Shown piece by piece: positions 35,153 through 44,335 of a DNA stretch of 64,000 nt. A model generated the notes under the pieces. That model saw only the letters and a program-made list of their open reading frames with translations. It had not been told where the DNA came from and did no database searches. The stretch is from Phytophthora sp. 'mugwort' (Eukaryota; Oomycota; Peronosporomycetes; Peronosporales; Peronosporaceae): contig JAUCEF010000001.1 in assembly GCA_033558025.1 (NCBI GenBank), positions 4,340,001 to 4,404,000 on the forward strand. The letters run 5' to 3'. Made by a program: the position numbers and the translations under genes. Position 1 is the first letter of the stretch. Each line of letters begins with the position of its first letter.

Positions 35153-35645
35153 GCCAAGATAATCCGCAAGCTCTCGCTCTCAAAGTGAAAAGCAATCTGC
35201 ACTAGCGCCTTGTTCTGCCAGTCCTGAAACGTTGTACCATATCACTTAGCTTTTGTTTTGAAGGATGATACTAGGATAGTAAGTGACAAATGCGTGCGTG
35301 TGTCTTATCTTTTGTATCGTGAAAGCGGGTGGCGGGGGTTGGTGATATTACTGGGCCACTTATGTCGCCTTCAACACGTGGCGACGGAAACGTGTAGGTG
35401 GATCATGCTTCAGTTTGGAAAATAAAACCACTGGTTATCAAAATTTCACACAGCCCTATCAAAACGTATAAATTGATTGGTTGTAAAACGGGTAACAAGA
35501 TACGGTGGATACGAATCGGAATAAGCTAAAAGGGCAAAAAATGCCCTTTGAGACCATGATTTTGCCCCTGTTTTGCAAACCGTCTTGAAGGGCGAGAAAT
35601 GCGCCCTCGTATCGCGAAAGGGGTGAGTTGCTCATTGTCACTATA

Positions 35646-35852
35646 CAGATTTGGACGGAAAGGTGTGACGTTTCTATTGTATGGACAAGAACGACATTTA
35701 GCCAACCCTTATTTCTAACCAATCAGAACTCAGTTACTAAATATATCCTCGTCGAGAGATGATCTTATTGATCAAGATGATTGTATGGTGCGGCCGATAT
35801 AAAACTAATCTGTCATTGTTTTGTGTCTGCCACATCTTTCCGTCCAAATCTG
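35646..35852. mobile_element. 207-bp MITE with TA target site
   Basis: The ends are CAGATTTGGACGGAAAG and its inverted copy, flanked by TA on both sides (35,644-35,645 and 35,853-35,854). It has no coding capacity. Its TIR contains GGACGG, like the CACAGACGGACGG TIR of the larger pogo copies, which suggests a pogo/Tc1-type MITE. Confidence 0.8.
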
Positions 35853-36059
35853 TATCGGTATGTTGTACGCGGTGCGTTACAGCTTGTGAGATATACTGTC
35901 TTGAAGATATTAGATTCGGCTTGTTCGCGTAGCAAGCAGATTACTGGGCTATGCATAATGTCATAAAACAGCTTCAGAATTCTACAGTCACCGCCAAGTG
36001 TGGGTCCCTAGGGATATACTTGCTAATCCTATGAAATATGGTTTTCTTTTTGTCTAAAA

Positions 36060-36960
36060 GACTCACAAAACTTGCACCGAGCCTTTACAACGTACTAACG
36101 AAGGATAGCAAACCAATCGTATCTGGGTACCAGTATCCGCCGATCATACACTAAACCGGACAATGATGGGGAGCGCAATGCATCTTTGATATCGCGCAGG
36201 CCGGTTGTATTTGAGTTTCGTGGTTGGGATGAGGCTTGAGCAGGAATCGTCGGCGGGCTGAACGTCGTGTTTGACTTGTACTGACCCTTTTGGAACCAAT
36301 TATTTCGAGGCGGTATAGCGTCGAGACAGGTAAGCGTGGTTTTGTTTGATATCACAACGGTTGATCTTAGCAATTCAAATAGGCGACCCGGGAGCGCTGC
36401 TCCGGGAGAATACATAGGCCTGTAGTAAGTGGATGAGTATTGGCGTTTAAGTGTGGAATAGTAAGTGACGCGGCTGCGTCCAGTAGACTTCAGCTGGGTG
36501 TTGGTGACCGCAGTACGCTGGAAACTATAGTAAAACAATTAGAATTCCATATCGTCGGGACGGGTAGAAAACTGGATGAAGCCGCCTTGGTACATCCGCA
36601 GACCAGTAAAGCTTTTGAATTTGACGACATCGCCTTGCTCGGGGCAGTTTATGGTACCTCGCTATCGGCGGTGAGGTCGCGGTCGTGGTCAACTATCGCT
36701 CTGCAGTCGTCGTAAACGTTATAGTAGATCTATAGCTAAATGCGAAAGGGTACACAAATTTGATACATTTGAATAGCAGGAGCTATACTTACCGCGAGTA
36801 GGTCTCCAAAGGTTGTCATTGTCAGCATCGTACATAGTTTAAAACCTGCGATACAGCCCCGTGGGGCACTAACGTAGTGCCCCAGGCCTTACATGGGTAC
36901 TATTACAGGGATGGTGCATTGAGTCTTGACCCTTTCGTTGTCATAGAGGACGAAGAGGTC
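36060..36960. other. No recognisable gene
   Basis: Frames of 91 (plus) and 147 (minus) codons overlap and show no domain. I could not tell a real gene from chance here. Confidence 0.35.
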
Positions 36961-36964
36961 AAAA

Positions 36965-37270
36965 TCATAGAGAGCCTCATTTACGCCTCGAAGCAGAAGT
37001 CACAAAGACAGCGGTAGCACGGTTTTTTTTCGAAATCGAACGACTTCAAATTGACGTCCTTGCCTCCGCGGAATTTGATGGTCGTGTTGCGATTGTGGTC
37101 AAGGAACACAGCAGTCCCATCCATGTTGTAAATGTTCGAGTCTAAATGTTGTACGTCTTGACCAACTACTACACATACTCGATGGCTTCTGTTGAGCTTA
37201 TGCTTCTTGGCAACCGGACGCTCGAAGCCTCCACTCCTTGGACTACAGTCAGCTTTTCTTCCACCGTGAA
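36965..37270 (-). pseudogene. Pogo-like DDE_1 transposase fragment
   Basis: The minus strand at about 37,140-36,980 reads IYNMDGTAVFLDHNRNTTIK and FRGGKDVN, matching the first catalytic Asp region of pogo-type transposases. Upstream, SSTEAIEYV may be part of the same protein. Only this part remains. Confidence 0.6.
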
Positions 37271-37299
37271 CTTAGGTTTATCGTCACGACTCGAAATTA

Positions 37300-38290
37300 A
37301 CAATGAAAGGTGAAAAGCCGCTCCCTGAGCTCGACTGGCGTCGTCACTGAGGTTGGTGCGCCAGTGACAATCGATCTATGCGGGCTCCGATCTGAAAATT
37401 TTGATATTGCTGATAAATATTATCATAGGTGGGGTACTATCGCATGTCCACTCAGACGTCATATTTTCTGGAGTTGGTGGGTCGGGCAATATTTGAAGGA
37501 TGGGGGGCTCAATCTCAGGTTTTTCAGTAGAACGGAGGCCTTCCCCAGTCTCAATTTGAGCTGGCACCAGTTCCAGATCACACACCTCGTGTTTTGAAAA
37601 TGGAGATCCAGCCGTTTCCGTGCGTGTGTTACCAACCCGATAAAATACGCGTTTAAAAACGTTAAAAATATACTTTGATAAATACCCGCTTCAGCACCCT
37701 AATTTGTTTTAAACAGTTGCCATTTACATAATAAGTACCCGTTTCAATACCCGGTTTTAGTAAACTACGACCTTTTTATAGTATACTTATATAGTAAATG
37801 AACCCGAAAAATAAGAAATTTATGGGGAATTATGTACCGTCTATATTTTTATACCCCTTCTGCTGAAGCCTGGTGATTCGTACTTCATCAAAGGCGTGAC
37901 TAAACCCTCTGTAAGTCACAGCATCGACCACGAGATCTGTCCACACTTGTCCAAGCATCCATTCGGTTTCACCAGTTGGCTTTGGTGAACTCACTAAGAA
38001 TTACTCAGGTACCCGGTAATACACTTGTTGGGACGATGGGCAGGTGCGTTTTTTACCTTCATCTTCGTGATATTTGTTCTTCCTAGATTGTATGCTTCCC
38101 TCGATAGACAACCTCGAATAGAAGTGCAACAGATGGGAGCTTGTGATCAAGCTGCGTTTATCCTTTTTTTCACCCCGTTCATATAGTAAAAACAACACCG
38201 GCTTCCCATCGCCCGTAAAGATCCTCTAATGCGTAGCCATCGTCGTACTTGCGGTCTTATTGTCCATGAGCTCGTCTCTCATCAGTTCTG
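37300..38290. other. Intergenic, no supported gene
   Basis: AT-rich with short frames. The last about 60 bases are the upstream region of the plus-strand secreted-protein gene. Confidence 0.4.
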
Positions 38291-38330
38291 CATTAAAAAA
38301 TATCACTAAAAGAGCTCAAGCCTTGGGAAC

Positions 38331-38789
38331 ATGCGTGTAAGCTACTTCGTGCTGGCCGCTGTTGCCTGCTTTATCGCAAGGGGAAAAGCTGAACCGGTCT
38401 CCGCCAACTCGGTAGCCAAGAAGAAGTTTATGATCACGAACCCGGACTCAAGCGAAGCGCTTGAAGCAGTGTACCTTCATGACGGTCACGAGTCGTACCT
38501 AATCCTGCATCTCAAAGATGAATCCTCGGCGGAAAGCGCTTCCTCGAAGCACTCAAGCGGAGGCACTTCTGCATCGGACGGCCATGAAGAGCGAGCTATT
38601 AGTGCTGTGGCCACGGAAAAGCTCACAAAGACTTTTTCCGGCGAGTACAACACTGTGTGGAACAAGTTTTTGTGGCATTTCTGGCGCTCATTGACTGCTA
38701 AGGCGTATCGGCCCGTGCACCCGCCGCGACTTCCACCTCGTCTTCGGAAGCCCTTCACGGCTAATTTGTACAATTATGCTACCCCTTGA
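38331..38789 (+). CDS. EER-type predicted secreted effector-like protein (copy B)
   Basis: A single-exon frame of 152 residues. The signal peptide is MRVSYFVLAAVACFIARGKA with likely cleavage near residue 20. The mature part begins EPVSANSVAKKKF, has a Ser-rich acidic middle, and EERAIS at about residues 87-92. No RxLR is seen in the 20-60 range where it is expected. The tail has YNTVWNKFLWHFWRSL then PPRLPPRLRKPF. Compared with copy A at 7245, the stop is seven codons further on. Upstream DNA shares a CTCAAGCCTT block before the ATG, so a duplicated promoter is likely. The Copia element begins about 180 bp downstream. Function is unknown. Confidence 0.78.
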   Translation: MRVSYFVLAAVACFIARGKAEPVSANSVAKKKFMITNPDSSEALEAVYLHDGHESYLILHLKDESSAESASSKHSSGGTSASDGHEERAISAVATEKLTKTFSGEYNTVWNKFLWHFWRSLTAKAYRPVHPPRLPPRLRKPFTANLYNYATP

Positions 38790-38972
38790 TGATCGACTTT
38801 ACATGTGCAACGCATTTCTGATCAAAGAGCGGAAGTGTTATAGATATACAGATCTGGATCCCCCAAATTGAATTGGAGCACCCACCGAGATAACATCGCA
38901 CCTTTGTAAGCCGGAATACACAACAGTTAAACCAAGACATACGTCTTATATCTCTTCTAGAATTGGAGTGAT

Positions 38973-39258
38973 TGTTGATGTGTGCGCCGTATATGCGAAG
39001 CGGTGACGTCATGCCCATGCGCAGTGATGACACGATGCGTGCGGGCACATGCAGCGATGACGCAATGCATGCGAGCTCACGCAATGGCGTTGTGCTGAAA
39101 AGGGGGGGGGGCAGTTGAGAACACGTGGATGGATCGGATTGGTCGATATTCCGATTTACTCCTGGGACACAAGGTAAGTAGAAGCAGGTTAGCAAGAGTA
39201 AGGAGACAATAGAACTCACTTCGGCATTTGCCCTCAAACCAACAAGAGCATTTCAACA
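38973..39258 (+). repeat. 5' LTR of the Copia element
   Basis: 286 bp with TGTTGA...TCAACA ends, matching 43,401-43,686. It contains several ATGACG-type short repeats and a G run at about 39,104-39,112. Confidence 0.97.
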
Positions 39259-39271
39259 GGTTAACAGCCGC
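39259..39271 (+). promoter_or_regulatory. Copia primer binding site matching tRNA-Asn anticodon arm
   Basis: GGTTAACAGCCGC follows the LTR directly. Its complement, GCGGCTGTTAACC, matches the anticodon stem-loop of tRNA-Asn (CGGCUGUUAACC, anticodon GUU). It does not match a tRNA 3' CCA end. This suggests priming by a 5' half tRNA, as in Drosophila copia. The same 13 bases follow the LTR at 63,946. Confidence 0.6.
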
Positions 39272-39302
39272 AAGACGCTCAAGACCAAGCTTCAGTACCG
39301 CC

Positions 39303-41429
39303 ATGACCACCACGTCCGCCAAGAAAGCTGAAGTCATCCTGGGAAGCGACAACTACTTCCACTGGGAGTTCGCCATGCGGATGACGCTGGCGAAGAAGGG
39401 GCTGTTGGCGCACGTGCAGTTGGTGAAGGACCCGTCGGAGATGACGGAGGCGTGGCTGCTCAATGACATGAAGGCGCTCGGGCTCATCGCCCAAGGTGTG
39501 GCGGTGGAGCACCACACGAAGATCCGCTCGGCGACGTCGGCCATCATGGCCTGGAACACGTTGCGCGACTTCTACAACCGGACGACCATGCACAACCGGG
39601 TGACGATGACCCGTCGCCTCCACGAGTTCAAGATGGAGGGCGGCGTGACCATGGCCAAGCACCTGGACGACTTCGACGAGCTCATCGTGGGTCTGCAGAC
39701 GCTCGGAGAACCGCTGGACGAGGCTCGTCAGCTGGTCATCCTGCTGAGCAGTCTGCCCACGGAGTACGAGTTGATCTGCTCGATCGTGGAGAACGTGAAA
39801 GACTTCACGTTGATCGAGGTGAAGGAGAAGCTACTCAAGGAGTACGAGCGCCTCGACAAGAAGGAAGGCACTGAGCGCGCGCTAAAGGCTACTGCGAACG
39901 GCAGTAAGTTCAAAGGCGCGAAAACCTTCAGGGGCGGCAAGGGCAGCAAGGCCTTCGGTTCAAGGAAGAACGGCGGTTTCAAGGGCAAGTGCTTCAACTG
40001 CGGCCAGATGGGCCACATGAAGCGGGACTGCCCGGACCCGAACGCGGGCAACAACGACGACGACGCGGTCTTCGCCGTTGGGAAGAGTCGGTCGGCTGGG
40101 TGGCTGATCGACAGCGGTGCGACGGCGCACATGACGCCTCACCGCAACGACTTGTTTGAGTACAAGGACCTCGACTCGGACGTCGAGGTGACCATCGCGG
40201 ACGGCAAGAAGATCCGGGTGGTGGGAACGGGGTCGGTGCGCCTGACGGGCATCGACGGCACGCGCATTAAGATGGTCGATGTGATGTACATCCCCGGGCT
40301 GGACCGGCAGCTGTTGTCTGTCAGCAGGCTGGCGGAGCGCGGCATGAGCGTGGAGTTTCAGAAGAAGTCGTGTACGATCTGGAACAAGTCCAAGGCGATC
40401 GCGTTGGGCAAGAAGGTCGGCAAGGCCTACGTGCTCGACTGCGAGAAGGACATGGCGCACTACGTGGAGTACGCCGGAGTCGACAGTGAGTGGGAGTTGT
40501 GGCATGCGCGCATGGGCCACTTGAACAAGGACGCGCTGGCGAAGACGCAGAACGCCACCACTGGCATGCCCACGTTGGACCGCAAGTCCATGACGCTGTG
40601 CGGGGGCTGCATGAAGGGCAAACAGACGGTCGCGCACTTCCCGTCTCGATCGCTGTCGAAGACGACGAAGGTGTTGCAGTTGGTGCACACGGACGTCATG
40701 GGGCCCATGAAGACGAAGTCTAAGGGCGGGGCCCGGTACGTGCTCACGTTTGTGGATGACTACTCCAAGTACGTGATGGCGTACTTCATCACCAAGAAGA
40801 GTGAGGTGCCCGTCAAGTTCAAGACGTTCATGAACTTGTACGAGAACCAGTGGGGAGAGCGCATCAAGTGCCTGCGCTCGGACAACGGCACGGAGTTCGT
40901 CAACAAGGAGATGGACAGGTTGTGCGCGTTGAACGGGATCGTTCACCAGAAGACCGTGCCTTACAGCCCGCAGCAGAACGGCGTCGCGGAGCGCATGAAC
41001 CGCACGATCATGGAGAAGGCCCGCAGCATGTTGTATTACAAGGCTATCTCAACGATGTGGTGGGCCGAGGCGGTCAGTACGTCGGTGTACCTGATTAACC
41101 GGTCCACGACCATTACGCACTCGAGCAGGACGCCGTACGAGTTGGCGTTCAGGGGCAAGCCGCGACTGGACCACTTGCGCGTGTTCGGCTCGGTCGGGTA
41201 CGCTCACGTCGACAAGGCAAAGCGCACCAAGTTGGAGCCGAAGAGCTTCAAGTGCATGCTCTTGGGGTACGCCGAGAACTCGAAGGGCTACCGCGTGTAC
41301 GACTTGGAGTCGAACAAGGTGAAGGTGACAAGGTCGATGAAGCTCGACGAGCGCGAGGTAGACGGCATCTACGACTCGGCGCCGACGGGAGAGCACGACG
41401 GTCATCCATTCGACGGAGGACGTCGATGA
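39303..41429 (+). CDS. Copia gag-protease-integrase polyprotein
   Basis: 708 residues from the first good ATG; the frame is open further upstream into the LTR without an ATG. Gag occupies about residues 1-220, with a CFNCGQMGHMKRDC zinc knuckle at about 229-242. An aspartic protease motif WLIDSGATAHMT lies at about 267. A GAG pre-integrase domain (WHARMGHLN and later CGGCMKGKQ) covers about 400-445. The integrase core has HTDVMG (Asp), LRSDNGTEFVN (Asp) and SPQQNGVAERMNRTIMEKAR (Glu), spanning about 463-575. Its C-terminal module reads HLRVFGSVGYAHV. The frame ends at a TGA; the reverse transcriptase continues in the +1 frame, so a frameshift (programmed or mutational) is needed for a full Pol. 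Confidence 0.95.
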   Translation: MTTTSAKKAEVILGSDNYFHWEFAMRMTLAKKGLLAHVQLVKDPSEMTEAWLLNDMKALGLIAQGVAVEHHTKIRSATSAIMAWNTLRDFYNRTTMHNRVTMTRRLHEFKMEGGVTMAKHLDDFDELIVGLQTLGEPLDEARQLVILLSSLPTEYELICSIVENVKDFTLIEVKEKLLKEYERLDKKEGTERALKATANGSKFKGAKTFRGGKGSKAFGSRKNGGFKGKCFNCGQMGHMKRDCPDPNAGNNDDDAVFAVGKSRSAGWLIDSGATAHMTPHRNDLFEYKDLDSDVEVTIADGKKIRVVGTGSVRLTGIDGTRIKMVDVMYIPGLDRQLLSVSRLAERGMSVEFQKKSCTIWNKSKAIALGKKVGKAYVLDCEKDMAHYVEYAGVDSEWELWHARMGHLNKDALAKTQNATTGMPTLDRKSMTLCGGCMKGKQTVAHFPSRSLSKTTKVLQLVHTDVMGPMKTKSKGGARYVLTFVDDYSKYVMAYFITKKSEVPVKFKTFMNLYENQWGERIKCLRSDNGTEFVNKEMDRLCALNGIVHQKTVPYSPQQNGVAERMNRTIMEKARSMLYYKAISTMWWAEAVSTSVYLINRSTTITHSSRTPYELAFRGKPRLDHLRVFGSVGYAHVDKAKRTKLEPKSFKCMLLGYAENSKGYRVYDLESNKVKVTRSMKLDEREVDGIYDSAPTGEHDGHPFDGGRR

Positions 41430-41433
41430 CGTC

Positions 41434-43434
41434 GTGCAGCACGAGCAAGAGCGCCAACCCGCTACTGAAGAGCCGATGGGATCGGTGGAGGAGAGCCATG
41501 AGGAAGACACGGAGATGCCCGAGGCTGAGTCGGACGAGTTGACGAGGCATGAGCTGGCAGGATACCGAAGGACGCCAGGGGCAGCCTTCAGTGACAATCT
41601 TGTATTCCACCCGGAACCCGAACGAGTCCGACGCCCTCGTGACTCAGTCCTTGCTCTTCAAGACGTTGCAGACGAGTACAAGGTGAACGACGAGGACGAC
41701 CCGGACAACGACGACCACTTCTGGCCGCCGTCGCCTAAGCGACCTCGAGTCGACGAGGACGGACTGCTCGCCGAAGCGGTACTGGCTTACGCTGCCAGTG
41801 TGGGAGACGCTGACGACGCGCCTACCACGTACCAGCAGGCCATGAAGAGCAACGAGGCGTCGGAGTGGATCAAGGCGATGAACTCCGAGTTGAAGGCGCA
41901 CGCGGACAATGGCTCGTGGACGCTGGTTCGACGGACGTCTGGCGCCCGGCCGATTGGGTGTCGATGGGTGTTCGCTAAGAAGCGGAACGAGCACGGCCGA
42001 GTTGTGCGGTACAAGGCCCGGTTGGTGGCGAAGGGCTTCAAGCAGAAGTTCGGCGTGGACTTCTTCGAGACGTACTCGCCCGTCGCCAACATGAACTCGA
42101 TCAGGGTTGTGCTGTCGGTGGTGGTGGCGAAGGCCTACGTCACAGAGCAGCTGGACGCGGACACAGCGTTCCTGAACAGTGATCTGAAGGAGCAAGTGTT
42201 CATGGAGGTGCCGTACGGCATCATGAACGCGGAGAACATGATGTGCAAGCTGGACAAGGCGATCTACGGCCTCAAGCAGGCCGCGAGCGCGTGGCATCAG
42301 ACGATCCACGCCGTGTTTATGAAGATCGGCTTCCGCAGCTGCGGGGCAGACCAGTGCGTCTACGTGAAGGGCTCCAAGGACAACTACGTGTACGTCTGCT
42401 TGTACGTGGACGACATGATCATCGCCGCCAAGACCAACAAAGAGATTGACGAGGTCAAGATGGCGTTGAAGAGCGCGTTTAAGATGAAGGAGCTCGGCGA
42501 GGTCAAGTTCATCCTCGGTATGGAGGTGGACCATGACCACACGGCCGGCACGTTGATGATCAGGCAGACGCGCTACATCGACGACATCGTGAACCGGATC
42601 AACCAGCAAGACGCGAAAGCGGTGGTGAACCCGTGCGAGTCCGGCATGAAGTTGACGAAGATGCAATCGCCGACCACGAACGCTGAGCGCGAGGACATGA
42701 GGTCCAAGCCGTACAGGTCTTTGATCGGATGCTTGTTGTACATCACGACCTGCACGCGGCCGGACGTGGCATATATCGTCACGCAGCTGTCGCGGTTCTT
42801 GGAGAACCCTGGGCAGCAGCACTGGAAGGCAGCCATTCGTGTGCTCCGCTACCTGAAGACGACGAAGGACTTCGGGGTCATCTACAGCGGCAACGACGGC
42901 AAGGTCGTGTTGGAGGCATACACGGACGCGGACTGGGGCAGCAATCTGGACGACCGCCGCTCGGTATCCGGGATCATGATCATGATTGGCGGCGCGCCGG
43001 TCGTTTTCAAGTCCAAGTACCAGCGCACGGTGGCGCTGAGCTCGGCGGAGGCGGAGTACATGGCGTTAAGCCTGTGCACGCAGGAGGTGCTATGGACCCG
43101 TGCGATGCTCAAGGACCTGGGTCATAAGCAAGTGGGAGCGACGCAAGTCTGGGAGGACAACCAAGGTGCCATTGCACTGGCAAGCAACGCCGGCTACAAT
43201 GCGCGGACCAAGCACGTCGACATCAGGCACCACTTCATCCGCGAGAACGTGGCCCGGGACATCATCACGGTGGACTACGTTGGGACGGAAGGTCAGCTGG
43301 CGGACATGCTCACGAAGGCGGTCGGGACGAAGAGACTGCAGTTCTTGCTCGCAGGGAGCGGCGTCCGAACCAAGACCGCTCAGCATGCGGCGAGTGGGAG
43401 TGTTGATGTGTGCGCCGTATATGCGAAGCGGTGA
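41434..43434 (+). CDS. Copia reverse transcriptase-RNase H
   Basis: The frame is open from 41,362 to the stop at 43,434; no ATG occurs near its start (the first in-frame ATG is at about 41,476). An acidic linker is followed by the RT: ARPIGCRWVFAKKRNEHG, RYKARLVAKGFKQKFGVDF, then the catalytic box YVCLYVDDMIIAAK at about residue 320. RNase H motifs follow: YTDADWGSNLDDRRS, SSAEAEYMALS, EDNQGAIALASN and TKHVDIRHHFIREN. It lacks its own start and is expected to be made as a fusion to the upstream frame. All key RT and RNase H residues look intact. Confidence 0.93.
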   Translation: MQHEQERQPATEEPMGSVEESHEEDTEMPEAESDELTRHELAGYRRTPGAAFSDNLVFHPEPERVRRPRDSVLALQDVADEYKVNDEDDPDNDDHFWPPSPKRPRVDEDGLLAEAVLAYAASVGDADDAPTTYQQAMKSNEASEWIKAMNSELKAHADNGSWTLVRRTSGARPIGCRWVFAKKRNEHGRVVRYKARLVAKGFKQKFGVDFFETYSPVANMNSIRVVLSVVVAKAYVTEQLDADTAFLNSDLKEQVFMEVPYGIMNAENMMCKLDKAIYGLKQAASAWHQTIHAVFMKIGFRSCGADQCVYVKGSKDNYVYVCLYVDDMIIAAKTNKEIDEVKMALKSAFKMKELGEVKFILGMEVDHDHTAGTLMIRQTRYIDDIVNRINQQDAKAVVNPCESGMKLTKMQSPTTNAEREDMRSKPYRSLIGCLLYITTCTRPDVAYIVTQLSRFLENPGQQHWKAAIRVLRYLKTTKDFGVIYSGNDGKVVLEAYTDADWGSNLDDRRSVSGIMIMIGGAPVVFKSKYQRTVALSSAEAEYMALSLCTQEVLWTRAMLKDLGHKQVGATQVWEDNQGAIALASNAGYNARTKHVDIRHHFIRENVARDIITVDYVGTEGQLADMLTKAVGTKRLQFLLAGSGVRTKTAQHAASGSVDVCAVYAKR

Positions 43435-43686
43435 CGTCATGCCCATGCGCAGTGATGACACGATGCGTGCGGGCACATGCAGCGATGACGCAATGCATGC
43501 GAGCTCACGCAATGGCGTTGTGCTGAAAAGGGGGGGGGGCAGTTGAGAACACGTGGATGGATCGGATTGGTCGATATTCCGATTTACTCCTGGGACACAA
43601 GGTAAGTAGAAGCAGGTTAGCAAGAGTAAGGAGACAATAGAACTCACTTCGGCATTTGCCCTCAAACCAACAAGAGCATTTCAACA
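43401..43686 (+). repeat. 3' LTR of the Copia element
   Basis: Matches the 5' LTR over 286 bp. The upstream GAGTGGGAG is a short purine tract that may serve as the second-strand primer. The pol frame ends inside the LTR (43,434). Confidence 0.97.
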
Positions 43687-43703
43687 GTGATTCGACATCG
43701 AAT

Positions 43704-43803
43704 GGCGATAACTTCGTTATCGCCAGCAGAAGTAGTGGTATCCGTTAAATTTGTGCTTGCACGCAGGGCAAGCACAAATTTAACGGATACCACTACTTCT
43801 GCT
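43704..43803. repeat. Two adjacent perfect hairpins
   Basis: The first is GGCGATAAC-TTC-GTTATCGCC (43,704-43,724). The second starts at the next base and has 36-bp perfect arms (43,725-43,760 and 43,768-43,803) around a 7-base loop. Together they would form an exceptionally stable foldback. They lie 13 bases beyond the Copia target duplication. Confidence 0.9.
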
Positions 43804-43910
43804 CGGCTTTGCTACGATAAGTCTGACTCAAGCGTGCGGAGTCACAGCATTGTATATCTTGTCCAGGGCGTTGGCTTCCATCTGATCATATTGGTTTCAT
43901 GGTGGCAAGC

Positions 43911-43969
43911 TGGACAAGAATCCTGTCCAGAACTAACTTGTGTCTTGTGACAATACACAAGTTAGTTCT
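43911..43969. repeat. Further hairpins in the same cluster
   Basis: CTGGACA / TGTCCAG form a short stem. Just after it, AGAACTAACTTGTGT (43,929-43,943) pairs perfectly with 43,955-43,969 across an 11-base loop. A GCAAGC-containing arm upstream adds to the foldback character of 43.7-44.0 kb. Confidence 0.8.
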
Positions 43970-44288
43970 TATCAGGGCGAGAAGCACAGAACATGCTAAT
44001 CGGATTGTTTGGCCGGATCTGGTGAATATAGTAGTAGATACTGCGTACCAAATACCGATCTAAACTGATCTAAAAGTCCTAATGTAAATTATACATTCTA
44101 GTGAATCTGACCTAAAAACAGATTAAAAAACCACCCGGTATTTTAGCATTGAATACTTAGTTCAAGTCACTTCAGTATAATTTCTTAGCCATATCAGGTA
44201 TAGTCAGAACAAGTATAATGCGATATTCAAGCACGCTGATTAGTCGTAACCTGGGGACGGAAGTCACACACGCGAGCGAAGCAAGCAT
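43970..44288. other. No recognisable gene
   Basis: AT-rich, short frames only. Confidence 0.4.
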
Positions 44289-44335
44289 GCCTGGGTTTGC
44301 AAACCGTGGGCGAAGCACGCGGGCGCAAACCCAGG
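44289..44335. repeat. 10-bp-stem hairpin
   Basis: CCTGGGTTTG and CAAACCCAGG flank a GC-rich loop. Confidence 0.6.

Larger units (their letters stand above)
32451..35622 (+). mobile_element. PiggyBac-like element (copy 2)
   Basis: The left end is TTAA (32,451-32,454) followed by CCCTTTCGCAAGCC, the TTAA-CCC start expected of PiggyBac. A candidate right end reads GCGAAAGGG at 35,614-35,622, with the TTAA decayed. Inside both ends is a matching inverted block, TTTTGTGCCCTTTTAGC on the left (about 32,522) and its near complement on the right (about 35,525). The transposase remnant lies between on the same strand. The right boundary is tentative. Confidence 0.6.
38973..43686 (+). mobile_element. 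Near-intact Copia LTR retrotransposon
   Basis: The two 286-bp LTRs, 38,973-39,258 and 43,401-43,686, start TGTTGA and end TCAACA; I saw no difference between them. A 5-bp target duplication GTGAT flanks the element (38,968-38,972 and 43,687-43,691). A primer site follows the left LTR. The internal region carries gag-protease-integrase and then reverse transcriptase-RNase H in the Copia order. The element is clearly more GC-rich than its surroundings. Identical LTRs and open frames indicate a recent insertion. Confidence 0.97.

Noticed and set aside
36095..36538. 147-codon minus-strand frame
   Set aside because: No domain, splice pattern or repeat support, and overlapping frames on both strands.
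39960..40946. 328-codon minus-strand frame inside the Copia element
   Set aside because: It is an antisense shadow of the GC-rich integrase coding sequence, with no domain and low-complexity His/Arg/Leu translation.
41644..42822. 392-codon minus-strand frame inside the Copia element
   Set aside because: Antisense to the reverse transcriptase; Val/Leu/Arg-rich translation with no recognisable domain, explained by codon bias of the sense frame.
42729..43127. 132-codon plus-strand frame overlapping RNase H
   Set aside because: Out-of-frame shadow of a well-supported RNase H region.
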